This document shows positions 8,141 to 16,224 of a stretch of 27,280 nt of DNA, piece by piece (positions within the stretch are counted from its first letter, which is position 1; the number at the start of each line of letters is the position of its first letter). The notes under the pieces are model-generated. The model saw nothing but the letters and a program-made list of their open reading frames with translations. It did not search any database and was not told where the DNA came from. The translations under genes and the position numbers were made by a program. Source of the DNA: Neisseriaceae bacterium (lineage in GTDB: Bacteria > Pseudomonadota > Gammaproteobacteria > Burkholderiales > UBA11063); assembly GCA_947441745.1 (NCBI GenBank), contig CANEUJ010000003.1, positions 1 to 27,280 of the forward strand. Direction: 5' to 3'.

Positions 8141-9988
8141 CTACTCTATTGCAATAGCTATTTCTGAGTTGAAACCAGGATTCATGATTTCATTAATTTC
8201 TTTCATATCTAGCGTCTCCTGCTCCAACAACATCTGTGCCATTTTTTCTACTTTATCACGGTTATCAGATAAAAGCTTTTTAGCCAGTTTGTATTGTTTA
8301 TCCAAAATTCCACGAATAGTATCATCAATTTTTTGCATAGTTGCTTCAGATATGTTTTTATTTGCACCAAAATTAGCACCCAAAAATGCTTCAGACTCAT
8401 TTTCACCATAAATAACCGGCCCCATCTCATCTGTCATTCCAAAACGAGTAACAATCTTACGAGCAAGATCAGTAGCACGTTCAAAGTCATTACTTGCTCC
8501 TGTTGTCATTTGATTCATAAATAACTCTTCAGCTACTCGTCCACCAAATAAAATAGTAATTTGATCAATTAGATAATCTTTAGTATATGAATAACGATCT
8601 TCTTCTGGTAACTGCATAGTTACCCCTAAAGCCCGACCACGCGGAATAATAGTTACTTTATGAACTGGATCTGAATTTGGTAATAACCGTGCAATAACTG
8701 TATGACCTGATTCATGATATGCAGTATTTCTTTTTTCTTCTTCTTTCATAACCATACTTTTTCGCTCAGCACCCATAATAATCTTATCTTTAGCATCTTC
8801 AAAATCTTTCATATCAACTAGCTTTTTATTATGTCTTGCCGCAAATAGTGCCGCTTCATTTACCAAATTAGCCAAATCTGCACCAGAGAATCCAGGAGTA
8901 CCCCGTGCAATTACATTAGCATCAATATCTGTTGCGACTGGAACTTTTCTAATATGAACACCCAAAATTTGCTCACGACCTTTAATATCAGGTAATGACA
9001 CTACGACCTGTCTATCAAAACGTCCAGGACGCATAAGAGCAGGATCTAATACATCAGGTCTATTGGTTGCTGCAATTATAATCACAGTAGTATGGGTATC
9101 AAAACCATCCATTTCTACTAACATTTGATTAAGTGTTTGCTCACGTTCATCATTACCACCACCAACACCACCACCACGCTTTCTCCCAACGGCATCTATT
9201 TCATCTATAAATATAATAGCTGGTGCGGTTCTTTTGGCTTGTTCAAACAAATCTCGCACTCGAGAAGCTCCTACACCTACAAACATTTCCACAAAATCAG
9301 AACCAGAAATACTATAAAATGGTACATTAGCTTCACCTGCAATTGCCTTAGCTAATAAGGTCTTACCAGTTCCAGGTTGACCACTTAATAATACGCCTTT
9401 AGGAATATGCCCCCCCAAATCTAAATACCTGCTTGGATCTTTTAAATAATCCACAATCTCAACAACATCTTGCTTAGACTCTTCACAACCAGCAACATCA
9501 GTAAAACGTACCATATTTTCTTTTGGATCAATCATTTTGGCACGACTTTTACCAAAGCTAAATACTCCACCAATACCGCCACCTTTACTACCAGAGGCTC
9601 CACGCATAAAATATATCCATACTCCGATTAATAGCAACATCGGGAACCAAGATACAAAAATACTCATTAGAAGTGAATCCTCCAATGGTTTAGCACTAAA
9701 ACTAACTTTATTTTTAATTAGATCATTAACCAACTCTGGATCAAATGGTGCGTAACTTGCAAATTTGCTACCATCTTTACGCTCTCCTCGTAGCCATTGG
9801 CTTGACTTAGCCCCACCTTCGATAACTATGCTTTTTATCTGACCATTTTCTACTTCAGAAATAAGTTGCGAATATGCTACATTATTCTTATTTTCACTTT
9901 GTTCATTAAATTTATTAAAGACTATCATTAAACCAAGTCCAACCATCGCCCAGATAATTAAACTTTTAAATATATTTCCATTTCGCAT
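8141..9988 (-). CDS. ftsH: ATP-dependent zinc metalloprotease FtsH
   Basis: Membrane-anchored AAA+ protease that degrades misassembled membrane proteins and regulators such as LpxC in relatives. The 615-residue protein has two membrane segments (about 8-24 and 107-128) bracketing a periplasmic domain, Walker A GQPGTGKT (203-210), Walker B IIFIDEID (258-265), the second region of homology AATNRPDVLDPALMRPGRFDR, and the zinc site HESGH (425-429). The C-terminal end is short and carries no long variable tail. It lies 50 nt after rlmE on the same strand, with GGAAAT upstream of the ATG. Confidence 0.98.
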   Translation of the reverse strand: MRNGNIFKSLIIWAMVGLGLMIVFNKFNEQSENKNNVAYSQLISEVENGQIKSIVIEGGAKSSQWLRGERKDGSKFASYAPFDPELVNDLIKNKVSFSAKPLEDSLLMSIFVSWFPMLLLIGVWIYFMRGASGSKGGGIGGVFSFGKSRAKMIDPKENMVRFTDVAGCEESKQDVVEIVDYLKDPSRYLDLGGHIPKGVLLSGQPGTGKTLLAKAIAGEANVPFYSISGSDFVEMFVGVGASRVRDLFEQAKRTAPAIIFIDEIDAVGRKRGGGVGGGNDEREQTLNQMLVEMDGFDTHTTVIIIAATNRPDVLDPALMRPGRFDRQVVVSLPDIKGREQILGVHIRKVPVATDIDANVIARGTPGFSGADLANLVNEAALFAARHNKKLVDMKDFEDAKDKIIMGAERKSMVMKEEEKRNTAYHESGHTVIARLLPNSDPVHKVTIIPRGRALGVTMQLPEEDRYSYTKDYLIDQITILFGGRVAEELFMNQMTTGASNDFERATDLARKIVTRFGMTDEMGPVIYGENESEAFLGANFGANKNISEATMQKIDDTIRGILDKQYKLAKKLLSDNRDKVEKMAQMLLEQETLDMKEINEIMNPGFNSEIAIAIE

Positions 9989-10038
9989 AAATTAAATTTC
10001 CAAAAAATAGGTACTAAACATTATTATAGCACAATTAA

Positions 10039-10659
10039 TTAAATCTTATTCTTACAGAGCATATAGGTTTCACTACTAGCACTTCGTGAAGCACTAGGTT
10101 TATGAATAACCACTTGATTAAATAACGAACGAGCTAGTTTTACCAAACTATCAAATTCCCCACCATGAAAGATTTTGATTATACAATTACCGCCGACTTT
10201 GAGGTATTCTCTTGCAAAGTCAAGCACTAACTCTATTAGATATGCACCACGTGCTTGATCAACACCACGTATACCACTTAAATTTGGTGCCATATCAGAA
10301 ATAATCAAGTCAACCTGCTTATTATCAATCTCCTGTACTAGCTTTTTTAGGATCTCATCACTGGTAAAATCACCATGAATAAACTCTAAACCATGTATCG
10401 GAGTTATCTCTAATAAATCTATTCCAATAACTATACCATTTGTGCCAACCTTTTTGACTGCATATTGTGACCAGCTTCCTGGAGCACAACCTAGATCTAC
10501 CACAACCTGTACATTTTTAAATAAATTAAGTGTCTCATCAATTTCGATTAATTTATAAGCCGCACGAGAGCGATAATTATCTTTTACTGCCATATGCACA
10601 TAATGATCAGTAACATGCTGATTGACCCATGCCTTTACTAGTTTATTTTTTTTAGGCAT
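10039..10659 (-). CDS. rlmE: 23S rRNA (uridine-2'-O-)-methyltransferase RlmE (RrmJ/FtsJ)
   Basis: It methylates the 2'-O of U2552 in the A loop of 23S rRNA. The 206-residue Rossmann-fold enzyme has the SAM motif VDLGCAPGSWSQ (54-65) and a full K-D-K-E catalytic tetrad: K36 in SRAAYKL, D122 in SDMAP, K162 in IIKIFHG, E197 in SSETY. Its ATG overlaps the last 8 nt of the upstream membrane protein gene, so the two are probably translationally coupled. The rlmE-ftsH pair is a conserved heat-shock operon in relatives; I saw no clear sigma32-type site in the 50-nt gap. Confidence 0.96.
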   Translation of the reverse strand: MPKKNKLVKAWVNQHVTDHYVHMAVKDNYRSRAAYKLIEIDETLNLFKNVQVVVDLGCAPGSWSQYAVKKVGTNGIVIGIDLLEITPIHGLEFIHGDFTSDEILKKLVQEIDNKQVDLIISDMAPNLSGIRGVDQARGAYLIELVLDFAREYLKVGGNCIIKIFHGGEFDSLVKLARSLFNQVVIHKPSASRSASSETYMLCKNKI

Positions 10660-12034
10660 TAGATGGCTTTTTAAACAATGAGATAAATAATATTAATAAT
10701 AAAGGTACAATAAATATCCATATAATTAATTTAATAAATAATAATAAATCATAATTATTATAAAAGAAATATGACAAGGATAAACTGGCACCAGTAAATC
10801 CAACGATAAAAACCTGAAGGGACCATAATTCGCCAATTTTTCCATATTTGGCTATTAGACCTAGCGGAATTAAAACATTATTAACAGTAACACGTCCAAG
10901 ATTCATCATATAGCTTGATATTGATAACATAAATCCAGAAAGAATCATTAGAAGACTTAAAATCATCACTGATTGTGGCAAATAATGCCTAAAAACCACA
11001 ATATTAGCAAGATTATAATTATACTGATTTGGAGTCAGAAGATTAGTCTTGGTATTAAGTAGCGGTGGAATTATCCCAGGCATAGTATCAGTTTTAGTAT
11101 CTTTACTATCAACTGCTTTAACTATATATCCCGTTTGCCCATCTGGTAATTCTGCCATAACAGTAACTATTTTTTTACCTGCAATAATATTACCACTAGA
11201 GACTGTACCAATAGCTATGATACCTGGTAAAATTAATACACAAACAAACAATAAACTAATACCGCGATTTTTAGATTGTGGCACTAATTTATAAGATATC
11301 AATCGAAACCCACCAAGCCCGAGAGTAATAAGAGCTATCAAATAAGCATTTGATAGTGTTAATTGGGGTATAAAATAATAATCGGCACTCAGATTTTGAG
11401 AGATAGCTAGATTACTTAGATTATGAATAAGGCTTGTCATACCTCCTATTTGGTTAATTCCAAGGACTATAACTGCTATAAATGAAATAAAAATTATAAT
11501 AAGATATAAAACTCTAGTATAAATTAATCCTATCATACCACCTATTAATAAACACATTACAGTAAAACCTAGTAGCCCCATAACATTATTAATAAACCCA
11601 TATCCCATTAAAGATTGCAATAATTTAAAAGCTGTGCTAATAACTACAGCAGTACATACCAATAACAACAATATATTTAAAATCGAAGTTGTAGTTGCTA
11701 CAGCTTTGTTTTGAGTAATAGCGATATAATCGTTGAAATTATTTACCTTAGCCCCTAAATACTTTTTAGACAATCCTTTTTTTAGTGTTAAATAGATAAT
11801 TAAAGTGATAAAAACATAATAAATAGCATTAAAGCCATAAATCGCCCCAGCAACTCCTGCAAGAACAATCTCAATAAGCCCAAACTCTATAGATGAATAA
11901 AAGCGAGTCTTTGCAGATAAAAATGAATCGTAATCTGGGTTTTTATGTCTATTGACATATGCAATCACAAACACCACTGCCAAAAAAACTGTAATAATAA
12001 AATAATCTTGATTAGTGAGGGATATTAAGTACAT
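10652..12034 (-). CDS. Polytopic membrane protein, divergent sodium:solute-symporter-like
   Basis: A 460-residue hydrophobic protein with about 12 predicted membrane segments. The overall plan resembles the SSS (sodium:solute symporter) family: a short N-terminal helix followed by a DYDSFLSAKTRF segment comparable to the family's DYFLAGR region, and a C-terminal helix LPQSVMILSLLMILSGFMLS comparable to the symporters' TM8 region. The diagnostic sodium-binding residues are not clear, so the match is only suggestive. A soluble insertion of about 80 residues (IIAGKKIVTVMAELPDGQTG onward) faces one side. The ATG at 12032-12034 is preferred over the TTG two codons upstream because AAGG lies 7 nt before it. 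It sits 18 nt after nupC and overlaps rlmE by 8 nt. Transport of a nucleoside-related or other solute is a guess from position. Confidence 0.7.
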   Translation of the reverse strand: MYLISLTNQDYFIITVFLAVVFVIAYVNRHKNPDYDSFLSAKTRFYSSIEFGLIEIVLAGVAGAIYGFNAIYYVFITLIIYLTLKKGLSKKYLGAKVNNFNDYIAITQNKAVATTTSILNILLLLVCTAVVISTAFKLLQSLMGYGFINNVMGLLGFTVMCLLIGGMIGLIYTRVLYLIIIFISFIAVIVLGINQIGGMTSLIHNLSNLAISQNLSADYYFIPQLTLSNAYLIALITLGLGGFRLISYKLVPQSKNRGISLLFVCVLILPGIIAIGTVSSGNIIAGKKIVTVMAELPDGQTGYIVKAVDSKDTKTDTMPGIIPPLLNTKTNLLTPNQYNYNLANIVVFRHYLPQSVMILSLLMILSGFMLSISSYMMNLGRVTVNNVLIPLGLIAKYGKIGELWSLQVFIVGFTGASLSLSYFFYNNYDLLLFIKLIIWIFIVPLLLILFISLFKKPSNA

Positions 12035-12052
12035 AATCAAACCTTTAAAAAT

Positions 12053-13363
12053 TTAACCTAAAATTCCATACCAAAAGCCAGCAACGGTAGCAGTCATAAA
12101 TCCAGCTAACACAGCCCCAAACAAACATTTCCAAGCCATACCAGATAGTTCAGCCTGACGACTCGGGGCTAAAATGCTAAAAGCTCCTAGAGATATACCA
12201 ATTGAAGAAAAATTAGAAAAACTCGCTAATGCAAAAGTAGATACAAAAATAGCATGCTTTGATAAAATATTAGCATCCTTCATATGTCCAAGACTTACAT
12301 AAGCTACAAATTCATTAATAGCAACCTTCTGCCCCAATAGACTCCCAACACTTAGCGTCTCTACCCAATTTATACCCATAAAAAAAGCAAAAACTCGGAA
12401 CAATTGTCCTAGTATATACTCTAGAGATAAATCTTTAAATACCCCATTAGTTGAGGAATTAATATAAGCATTAATATGAATTAAATTACCAACACCAGAT
12501 AAAACCCCATCAACCAAATGAATAAGAGAAATCACCGCAAGCAAAACTGCAATCATAGCTGCAGCTACTTTTAGCCCAGTCATGGCACCTTGAAATATAC
12601 TATCCAAAAAATTGGCACTAAAATGAGCCCCAACTTCAATTTTTTCTGAAGATACGTTTTCAAAATCAGTTTCCGGAAAAATAAGTTTGGCAAATATAAT
12701 AGCTGAGACGGCATTCATGAAACTTGCAGTTACCAGATAATTAGCAAATACGACTGTTTGCTTAGGATCTCCAGCAGCTAAAAATGTCAGATACATACCT
12801 AAGGTAGAACCAGATATATTGGCAAGACCAGCGGTAAACGCACAAGCTAACTCTGAACGAGTCATGCTTTTGATATAAGGGCCAATTACTAAAGGGCCTT
12901 CGGTTTGCCCAAGAAAAATATCAGCAATAACTATAAGGCTTTCGACACCTGATAATTTTACTGTTTTTCTAAGTACAAAAGCCATAATTGCAATTAGATG
13001 CTGGATAATTCCAAAGAAATACAAAGCACCAATTAGACTACCAAAAAAAATCAAGGTTGGAAGCACCACGATCAAAAATACGAAGCCGTATTTTTTCATA
13101 TCAACGAAATCACCAAATATAAATTTCGCACCATCTGATGCATAGTTTAATAAACTAACCAGTCCTGCTGATAAGTAACTAAGCCCATGATTAATAAAAG
13201 GTACATATCTAATTAAAAGAAATAATATATTTTGTAATACAAAAGCACTTAGAATCAAGCGCCAATTTATTGCCTTTTTATTTTCTGAAAATAAAAATGG
13301 TAATAACATCAAAAACCCAAAACCACATAAAGCTTGGATAGTAGTAGAAGGTAGATTATGCAT
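12053..13363 (-). CDS. nupC: Concentrative nucleoside transporter (CNT family), NupC-like
   Basis: Cation-coupled nucleoside importer of the inner membrane. The 436-residue protein shows the CNT order: N-terminal helices, the gate domain, the hairpin motif GQTEGPLVIGPYI, then ANISGSTLGMYLTF, the NEFVAY segment (binding-site Asn/Glu region) and the Ser-rich SNFSSIGISLGAF near the end. The length is slightly above the 400-residue bacterial norm. It is the first gene of the long minus-strand run and diverges from coaD. The ATG has GAGG 11 nt upstream. Confidence 0.93.
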   Translation of the reverse strand: MHNLPSTTIQALCGFGFLMLLPFLFSENKKAINWRLILSAFVLQNILFLLIRYVPFINHGLSYLSAGLVSLLNYASDGAKFIFGDFVDMKKYGFVFLIVVLPTLIFFGSLIGALYFFGIIQHLIAIMAFVLRKTVKLSGVESLIVIADIFLGQTEGPLVIGPYIKSMTRSELACAFTAGLANISGSTLGMYLTFLAAGDPKQTVVFANYLVTASFMNAVSAIIFAKLIFPETDFENVSSEKIEVGAHFSANFLDSIFQGAMTGLKVAAAMIAVLLAVISLIHLVDGVLSGVGNLIHINAYINSSTNGVFKDLSLEYILGQLFRVFAFFMGINWVETLSVGSLLGQKVAINEFVAYVSLGHMKDANILSKHAIFVSTFALASFSNFSSIGISLGAFSILAPSRQAELSGMAWKCLFGAVLAGFMTATVAGFWYGILG

Positions 13364-13401
13364 ATTAAATTAAACCTCAAATATTTTGATATAGCAAGAG
13401 T

Positions 13402-13431
13402 ATTGTATTTTACAGTATTCTTGGTACCCAA
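13402..13431 (-). promoter_or_regulatory. Possible promoter for the nupC run
   Basis: On the minus strand TTGGGT (13426-13431) and TACAAT (13402-13407) are 18 nt apart, about 39 nt before the nupC start. The match is moderate only. Confidence 0.3.
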
Positions 13432-13508
13432 GCTTATTTTTTATTTCTTCTACCTGAATCAATATTGTAGTGTATAATCACTTCAAATATTATAGATGGA
13501 TATATAAA

Positions 13509-14012
13509 ATGAAAAAAAAAGCTGTATATGCGGGTAGTTTTGACCCAGTAACAATGGGGCATCTATGGATTATTGAACAAGCAGCATCAATGTTTGATAA
13601 AGTTACTGTTGCAATAGGTGGCAATGTTGACAAGAATTATACATTTTCTGTAGAGGAACGAATAGAGTTACTAAAAAACGTAACGCGTAAATTTGATAAT
13701 ATTGAAATTTCTGAATTTAATAACGAATTTTTAATTAATTATGCACAGCGTATAAAAGCTCAGTACATAATTCGCGGGATTAGAAATGCTAGTGACTATG
13801 AATATGAAAAAAGAATGCGTTATGTTAATTCTGATATCTGTGACGAAATAAATACTATATTTCTTATCCCTCCAAGAAATGTTTCTGAGATCTCTTCAAG
13901 TCTCGTTAAAGGTCTTATTGGTAGTAAAAACTGGGAATCAGTAGTGAAAAAATATGTACCTGAACCAGCTATTCAAGCAATGCTTAGATGGGAACAAAAA
14001 AATGCCAGATAA
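13509..14012 (+). CDS. coaD: Phosphopantetheine adenylyltransferase
   Basis: Penultimate step of CoA synthesis: 4'-phosphopantetheine + ATP to dephospho-CoA. From the ATG at 13509 the protein is 167 residues, the usual length, beginning MKKKAVYAGSFDPVTMGH with the nucleotidyltransferase T/HxGH motif. Further family marks are NKNYTFSVEERIELL (family V-D-K-N-region), QRIKAQYIIRGIRNASDYEYE and EISSSLVKGL. The frame is open 13 codons further upstream, but that extension overlaps a TATAAT at 13473-13478 that is probably the gene's own -10. The next gene begins inside its last codons. Confidence 0.96.
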   Translation: MKKKAVYAGSFDPVTMGHLWIIEQAASMFDKVTVAIGGNVDKNYTFSVEERIELLKNVTRKFDNIEISEFNNEFLINYAQRIKAQYIIRGIRNASDYEYEKRMRYVNSDICDEINTIFLIPPRNVSEISSSLVKGLIGSKNWESVVKKYVPEPAIQAMLRWEQKNAR

Positions 14013-15216
14013 TAAATTCATTCACCTAATTAACCCTTTGGTACGTAAACTACTACAATTTAATTCTCCAACGGATAAATTATTAGCTGATTTTTTTAGA
14101 GAAAATAAAAAACTATCACATATCGAGCGTAACTTAGTTGCTGATACAGTGTATACCATACTTCGTAATTATTACAAACTAACAGCAGTTGTTAATGACC
14201 ATATTCCAAATATCATAGGTCTTACATGGCTTAAGCTACTTAATATTGAACCATCTATATTATCAAAAATCAATTTACTTGATATTGATTACCTAAATAA
14301 CCTTACATTTGACCCTAATAACACTTTAGAGCTACCACAGTGGCTAATCGAGAAACTTAACTATAGCGATGATGAAATTCAAAAATTAGCCTCTAGTTTA
14401 CAACAAACTGCACCACTTGATTTACGCGTAAATTTAATTAAAACTAATCTAAATTCTGTAATGTCAGAACTTAGTGAATTTACCCCTCAAAAAATGGAGT
14501 TGTCTCCATTTGGAATTAGAATAATAGATAAAGTATCTTTATTGAAGCACCCCTTATTTCTAAATGGTAGCATAGAGATTCAAGATGAATCAAGCCAACT
14601 AGGTGGGCAATTATTAAATCCAAAACGTGGTGATATGGTGGTTGATTTCTGTGCTGGAGCTGGTGGTAAAGCAATTTTATTTGGAATGCTTATGCGAAAT
14701 AATGGGCGTATCTATGCTTTTGATGTCAATGAAAAACGTCTAAACAACCTAAGCCCACGGATGATACGTGCTGGATTATCAATAATACATCCAGAATTAA
14801 TTGCTCATGAAAATGATGCTAAAATAAAACGACTACACAATAAAATCGATAGAGTATTTGTTGATGCACCATGTTCTGGGCTTGGCACACTTAGACGTAG
14901 TCCTGAATTAAAATTTCGCCAAAACAGCACAACAATTGATGAACTAAATATCAAACAAGCGTCAATTTTGAGAGAAGCAAGTAAGTTGGTCAAAATCGGT
15001 GGGCATATGGTTTATGCAACTTGTAGCATCCTACCACAAGAAAATCAAAATATAGTACAGCAGTTTTTAAAAGAACACTCAGATTTTGAGCTAGTGCCAG
15101 CATCTAGCGTATTTTCCAATCCGCGTTTGTTAAGACACGATGGTTACTTAGAGCTATTGCCACATATTCATGGAACTGATGGGTTTTTTGCAGCATTACT
15201 TAAAAGAACTAAGTAA
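14002..15216 (+). CDS. RsmB/NOP2-Sun-type rRNA (cytosine-C5)-methyltransferase
   Basis: SAM-dependent RNA m5C methyltransferase, probably acting on 16S rRNA. From the ATG at 14002 it has 404 residues: an N-terminal helical region (about 1-110) resembling the NusB-like half of RsmB, an RNA-contact region (QTAPLDLRVN), then the Rossmann domain with DFCAGAGGKA (about 215-224) and the two catalytic cysteines in DAPCSGLG (C291) and ATCSILPQEN (C341). The ATG overlaps the coaD stop by 11 nt, so translation is coupled; the longer open frame (from 13954) is inside coaD and is not used. The last 35 bp of this gene recur at 15523-15557. RsmB is likeliest, RsmF less so because of length and N-terminus. 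Confidence 0.9.
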   Translation: MPDNKFIHLINPLVRKLLQFNSPTDKLLADFFRENKKLSHIERNLVADTVYTILRNYYKLTAVVNDHIPNIIGLTWLKLLNIEPSILSKINLLDIDYLNNLTFDPNNTLELPQWLIEKLNYSDDEIQKLASSLQQTAPLDLRVNLIKTNLNSVMSELSEFTPQKMELSPFGIRIIDKVSLLKHPLFLNGSIEIQDESSQLGGQLLNPKRGDMVVDFCAGAGGKAILFGMLMRNNGRIYAFDVNEKRLNNLSPRMIRAGLSIIHPELIAHENDAKIKRLHNKIDRVFVDAPCSGLGTLRRSPELKFRQNSTTIDELNIKQASILREASKLVKIGGHMVYATCSILPQENQNIVQQFLKEHSDFELVPASSVFSNPRLLRHDGYLELLPHIHGTDGFFAALLKRTK

Positions 15217-15228
15217 TGCCAGATATAA

Positions 15229-15290
15229 CGTCATTCCAAATATGAATACTCTGCTGTTTCATTATGAATTTGGAATCCATGCTCTAAGTA
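15229..15290. repeat. Palindromic dispersed repeat, diverged copy
   Basis: CGTCATTCC opens the element and GGAATCCATGC closes it. ATTCCAAA (15233-15240) pairs with TTTGGAAT (15269-15276). It aligns, in inverse orientation, with the 80-bp copies next to it and, in the same orientation, with the copy at 17804-17904. Shared blocks are GTCATTCCA, GCTGT and GGAATCCATG or GGGATCCATG. Confidence 0.7.
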
Positions 15291-15520
15291 CATAACAGAG
15301 CAAGGAATGGATCCCAGACTCTATACAAACAGCATCAAGTTTTGGTCTGGGATGACGATTAAAAGAACTACATAACAGAGCAAGGAATGGATCCCAGATT
15401 CTATACAAACAGCATCAAGTTTTGGTCTGGGATGACGATTAAGAGAACTACATAACAGAGCAAGGAATGGATCCCAGATTCTATACAAACAGCATCAAGT
15501 TTTGGTCTGGGATGACGATT
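15291..15520. repeat. Three tandem copies of an 80-bp palindromic repeat
   Basis: Copies start at 15291, 15371 and 15451; the third stops after 70 bp. They differ at only about two positions (GACT/GATT after ATCCCA, and AAAAG/AAGAG near the end). Each contains ATCCCAGA facing TCTGGGAT (15311-15318 and 15346-15353 in copy 1). The hairpins sit between convergent genes and could also serve as a bidirectional transcription barrier. No spacers or variable units are present, so this is not CRISPR. Confidence 0.9.
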
Positions 15521-15522
15521 AA

Positions 15523-15557
15523 GGAACTGATGGGTTTTTGTAGCATTACTTAGAAGA
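15523..15557. repeat. Second copy of the 3' end of the RsmB-type gene
   Basis: GGAACTGATGGGTTTTT and the following AGCATTACTTA are repeated in direct orientation from 15172-15206 with few changes (one T fewer, C to T, A to G). On the minus strand this copy contains the stop codon and last codons of the esterase gene, so it forms the present 3' end of that gene. Confidence 0.8.
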
Positions 15558-16223
15558 AATAGCTAAGATATCATTAAACCATTTTGATAAATCAGCTATT
15601 TCTTCGGCACATACGCTATGTGCCATTTGGTATTCGTGCCAAGTGATTTTAAAACCTGCAGTAGATAGTTTTTGGTGGGCTAGATTACCAGCGATATATG
15701 GTACAACATTGTCTTGAAGCCCATGCGATGCAAAAATTGGGATATCCTTATAACCGCTAGTAATACAGGAGTCTATATTTGGTAAGTAAGTAGATAATGC
15801 AACTATACCCCCTAGTTTATACTTTGAAGATAATCCAGTTATATAGCTAATAACCCCACCTTGAGAAAATCCAACGATAATAATTTGTTCTGACTTAAAC
15901 CCTTGCGACAATTGCTCTTCAATAATTTTATTAATTAGGCTTACGCTTTGGTTAATCCCAACAATATCAACGTTTTCGCCTAAACTCTTAGCAGTTAGCT
16001 CATAAATATCATACCAACCACGCATAACATATCCATTATTGATAGTAATTGGACGCATTGGTGCATTTGGGAAGACAAATTTAACACATTTAGATAAATT
16101 TAACTCAGGAACTAGTGGTACAAAATCATTACAATCCGCACCTAGTCCATGTAACCAGATAACAACACTAGTAGCTAATATACCTGGATGACTTATTTTT
16201 TCTATATATTCCAACTGCTGCAT
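15546..16223 (-). CDS. Alpha/beta-hydrolase, carboxylesterase / acyl-protein-thioesterase type
   Basis: Cytosolic serine hydrolase of the phospholipase/carboxylesterase (Abhydrolase_2) family, 225 residues. The layout is VIWLHGLGADCNDF (oxyanion region), PNAPMRPIT with GYVMRGWYD, the nucleophile elbow GFSQGG (S120), ASHGLQDNVVP (D171) and the catalytic histidine in MAHSV (H202). Members hydrolyse short acyl esters or thioesters; Francisella FTT258 is a characterised relative of this type. The natural substrate is unknown. Its ATG lies 1 nt after the murA stop. Its final residues are encoded by sequence duplicated from the neighbouring methyltransferase gene, so the native C-terminus may have been replaced. 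Confidence 0.93.
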   Translation of the reverse strand: MQQLEYIEKISHPGILATSVVIWLHGLGADCNDFVPLVPELNLSKCVKFVFPNAPMRPITINNGYVMRGWYDIYELTAKSLGENVDIVGINQSVSLINKIIEEQLSQGFKSEQIIIVGFSQGGVISYITGLSSKYKLGGIVALSTYLPNIDSCITSGYKDIPIFASHGLQDNVVPYIAGNLAHQKLSTAGFKITWHEYQMAHSVCAEEIADLSKWFNDILAISSK

Positions 16224-16224
16224 A

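Noticed and set aside
8169..9755. Several 60-80-codon frames on both strands inside ftsH
   Set aside because: Shadows of a fully conserved coding sequence; composition follows the codons of the real gene.
13470..13508. 13-codon upstream extension of coaD
   Set aside because: Overlaps the probable -10 element, and the family start is MKKKAVYAGSFDP.
13954..14001. 16-codon upstream extension of the RsmB-type gene
   Set aside because: Inside coaD in another frame; the ATG overlapping the coaD stop is the usual coupled start.
15291..15520. CRISPR array
   Set aside because: 80-bp units follow each other directly, with no unique spacers and no cas genes.
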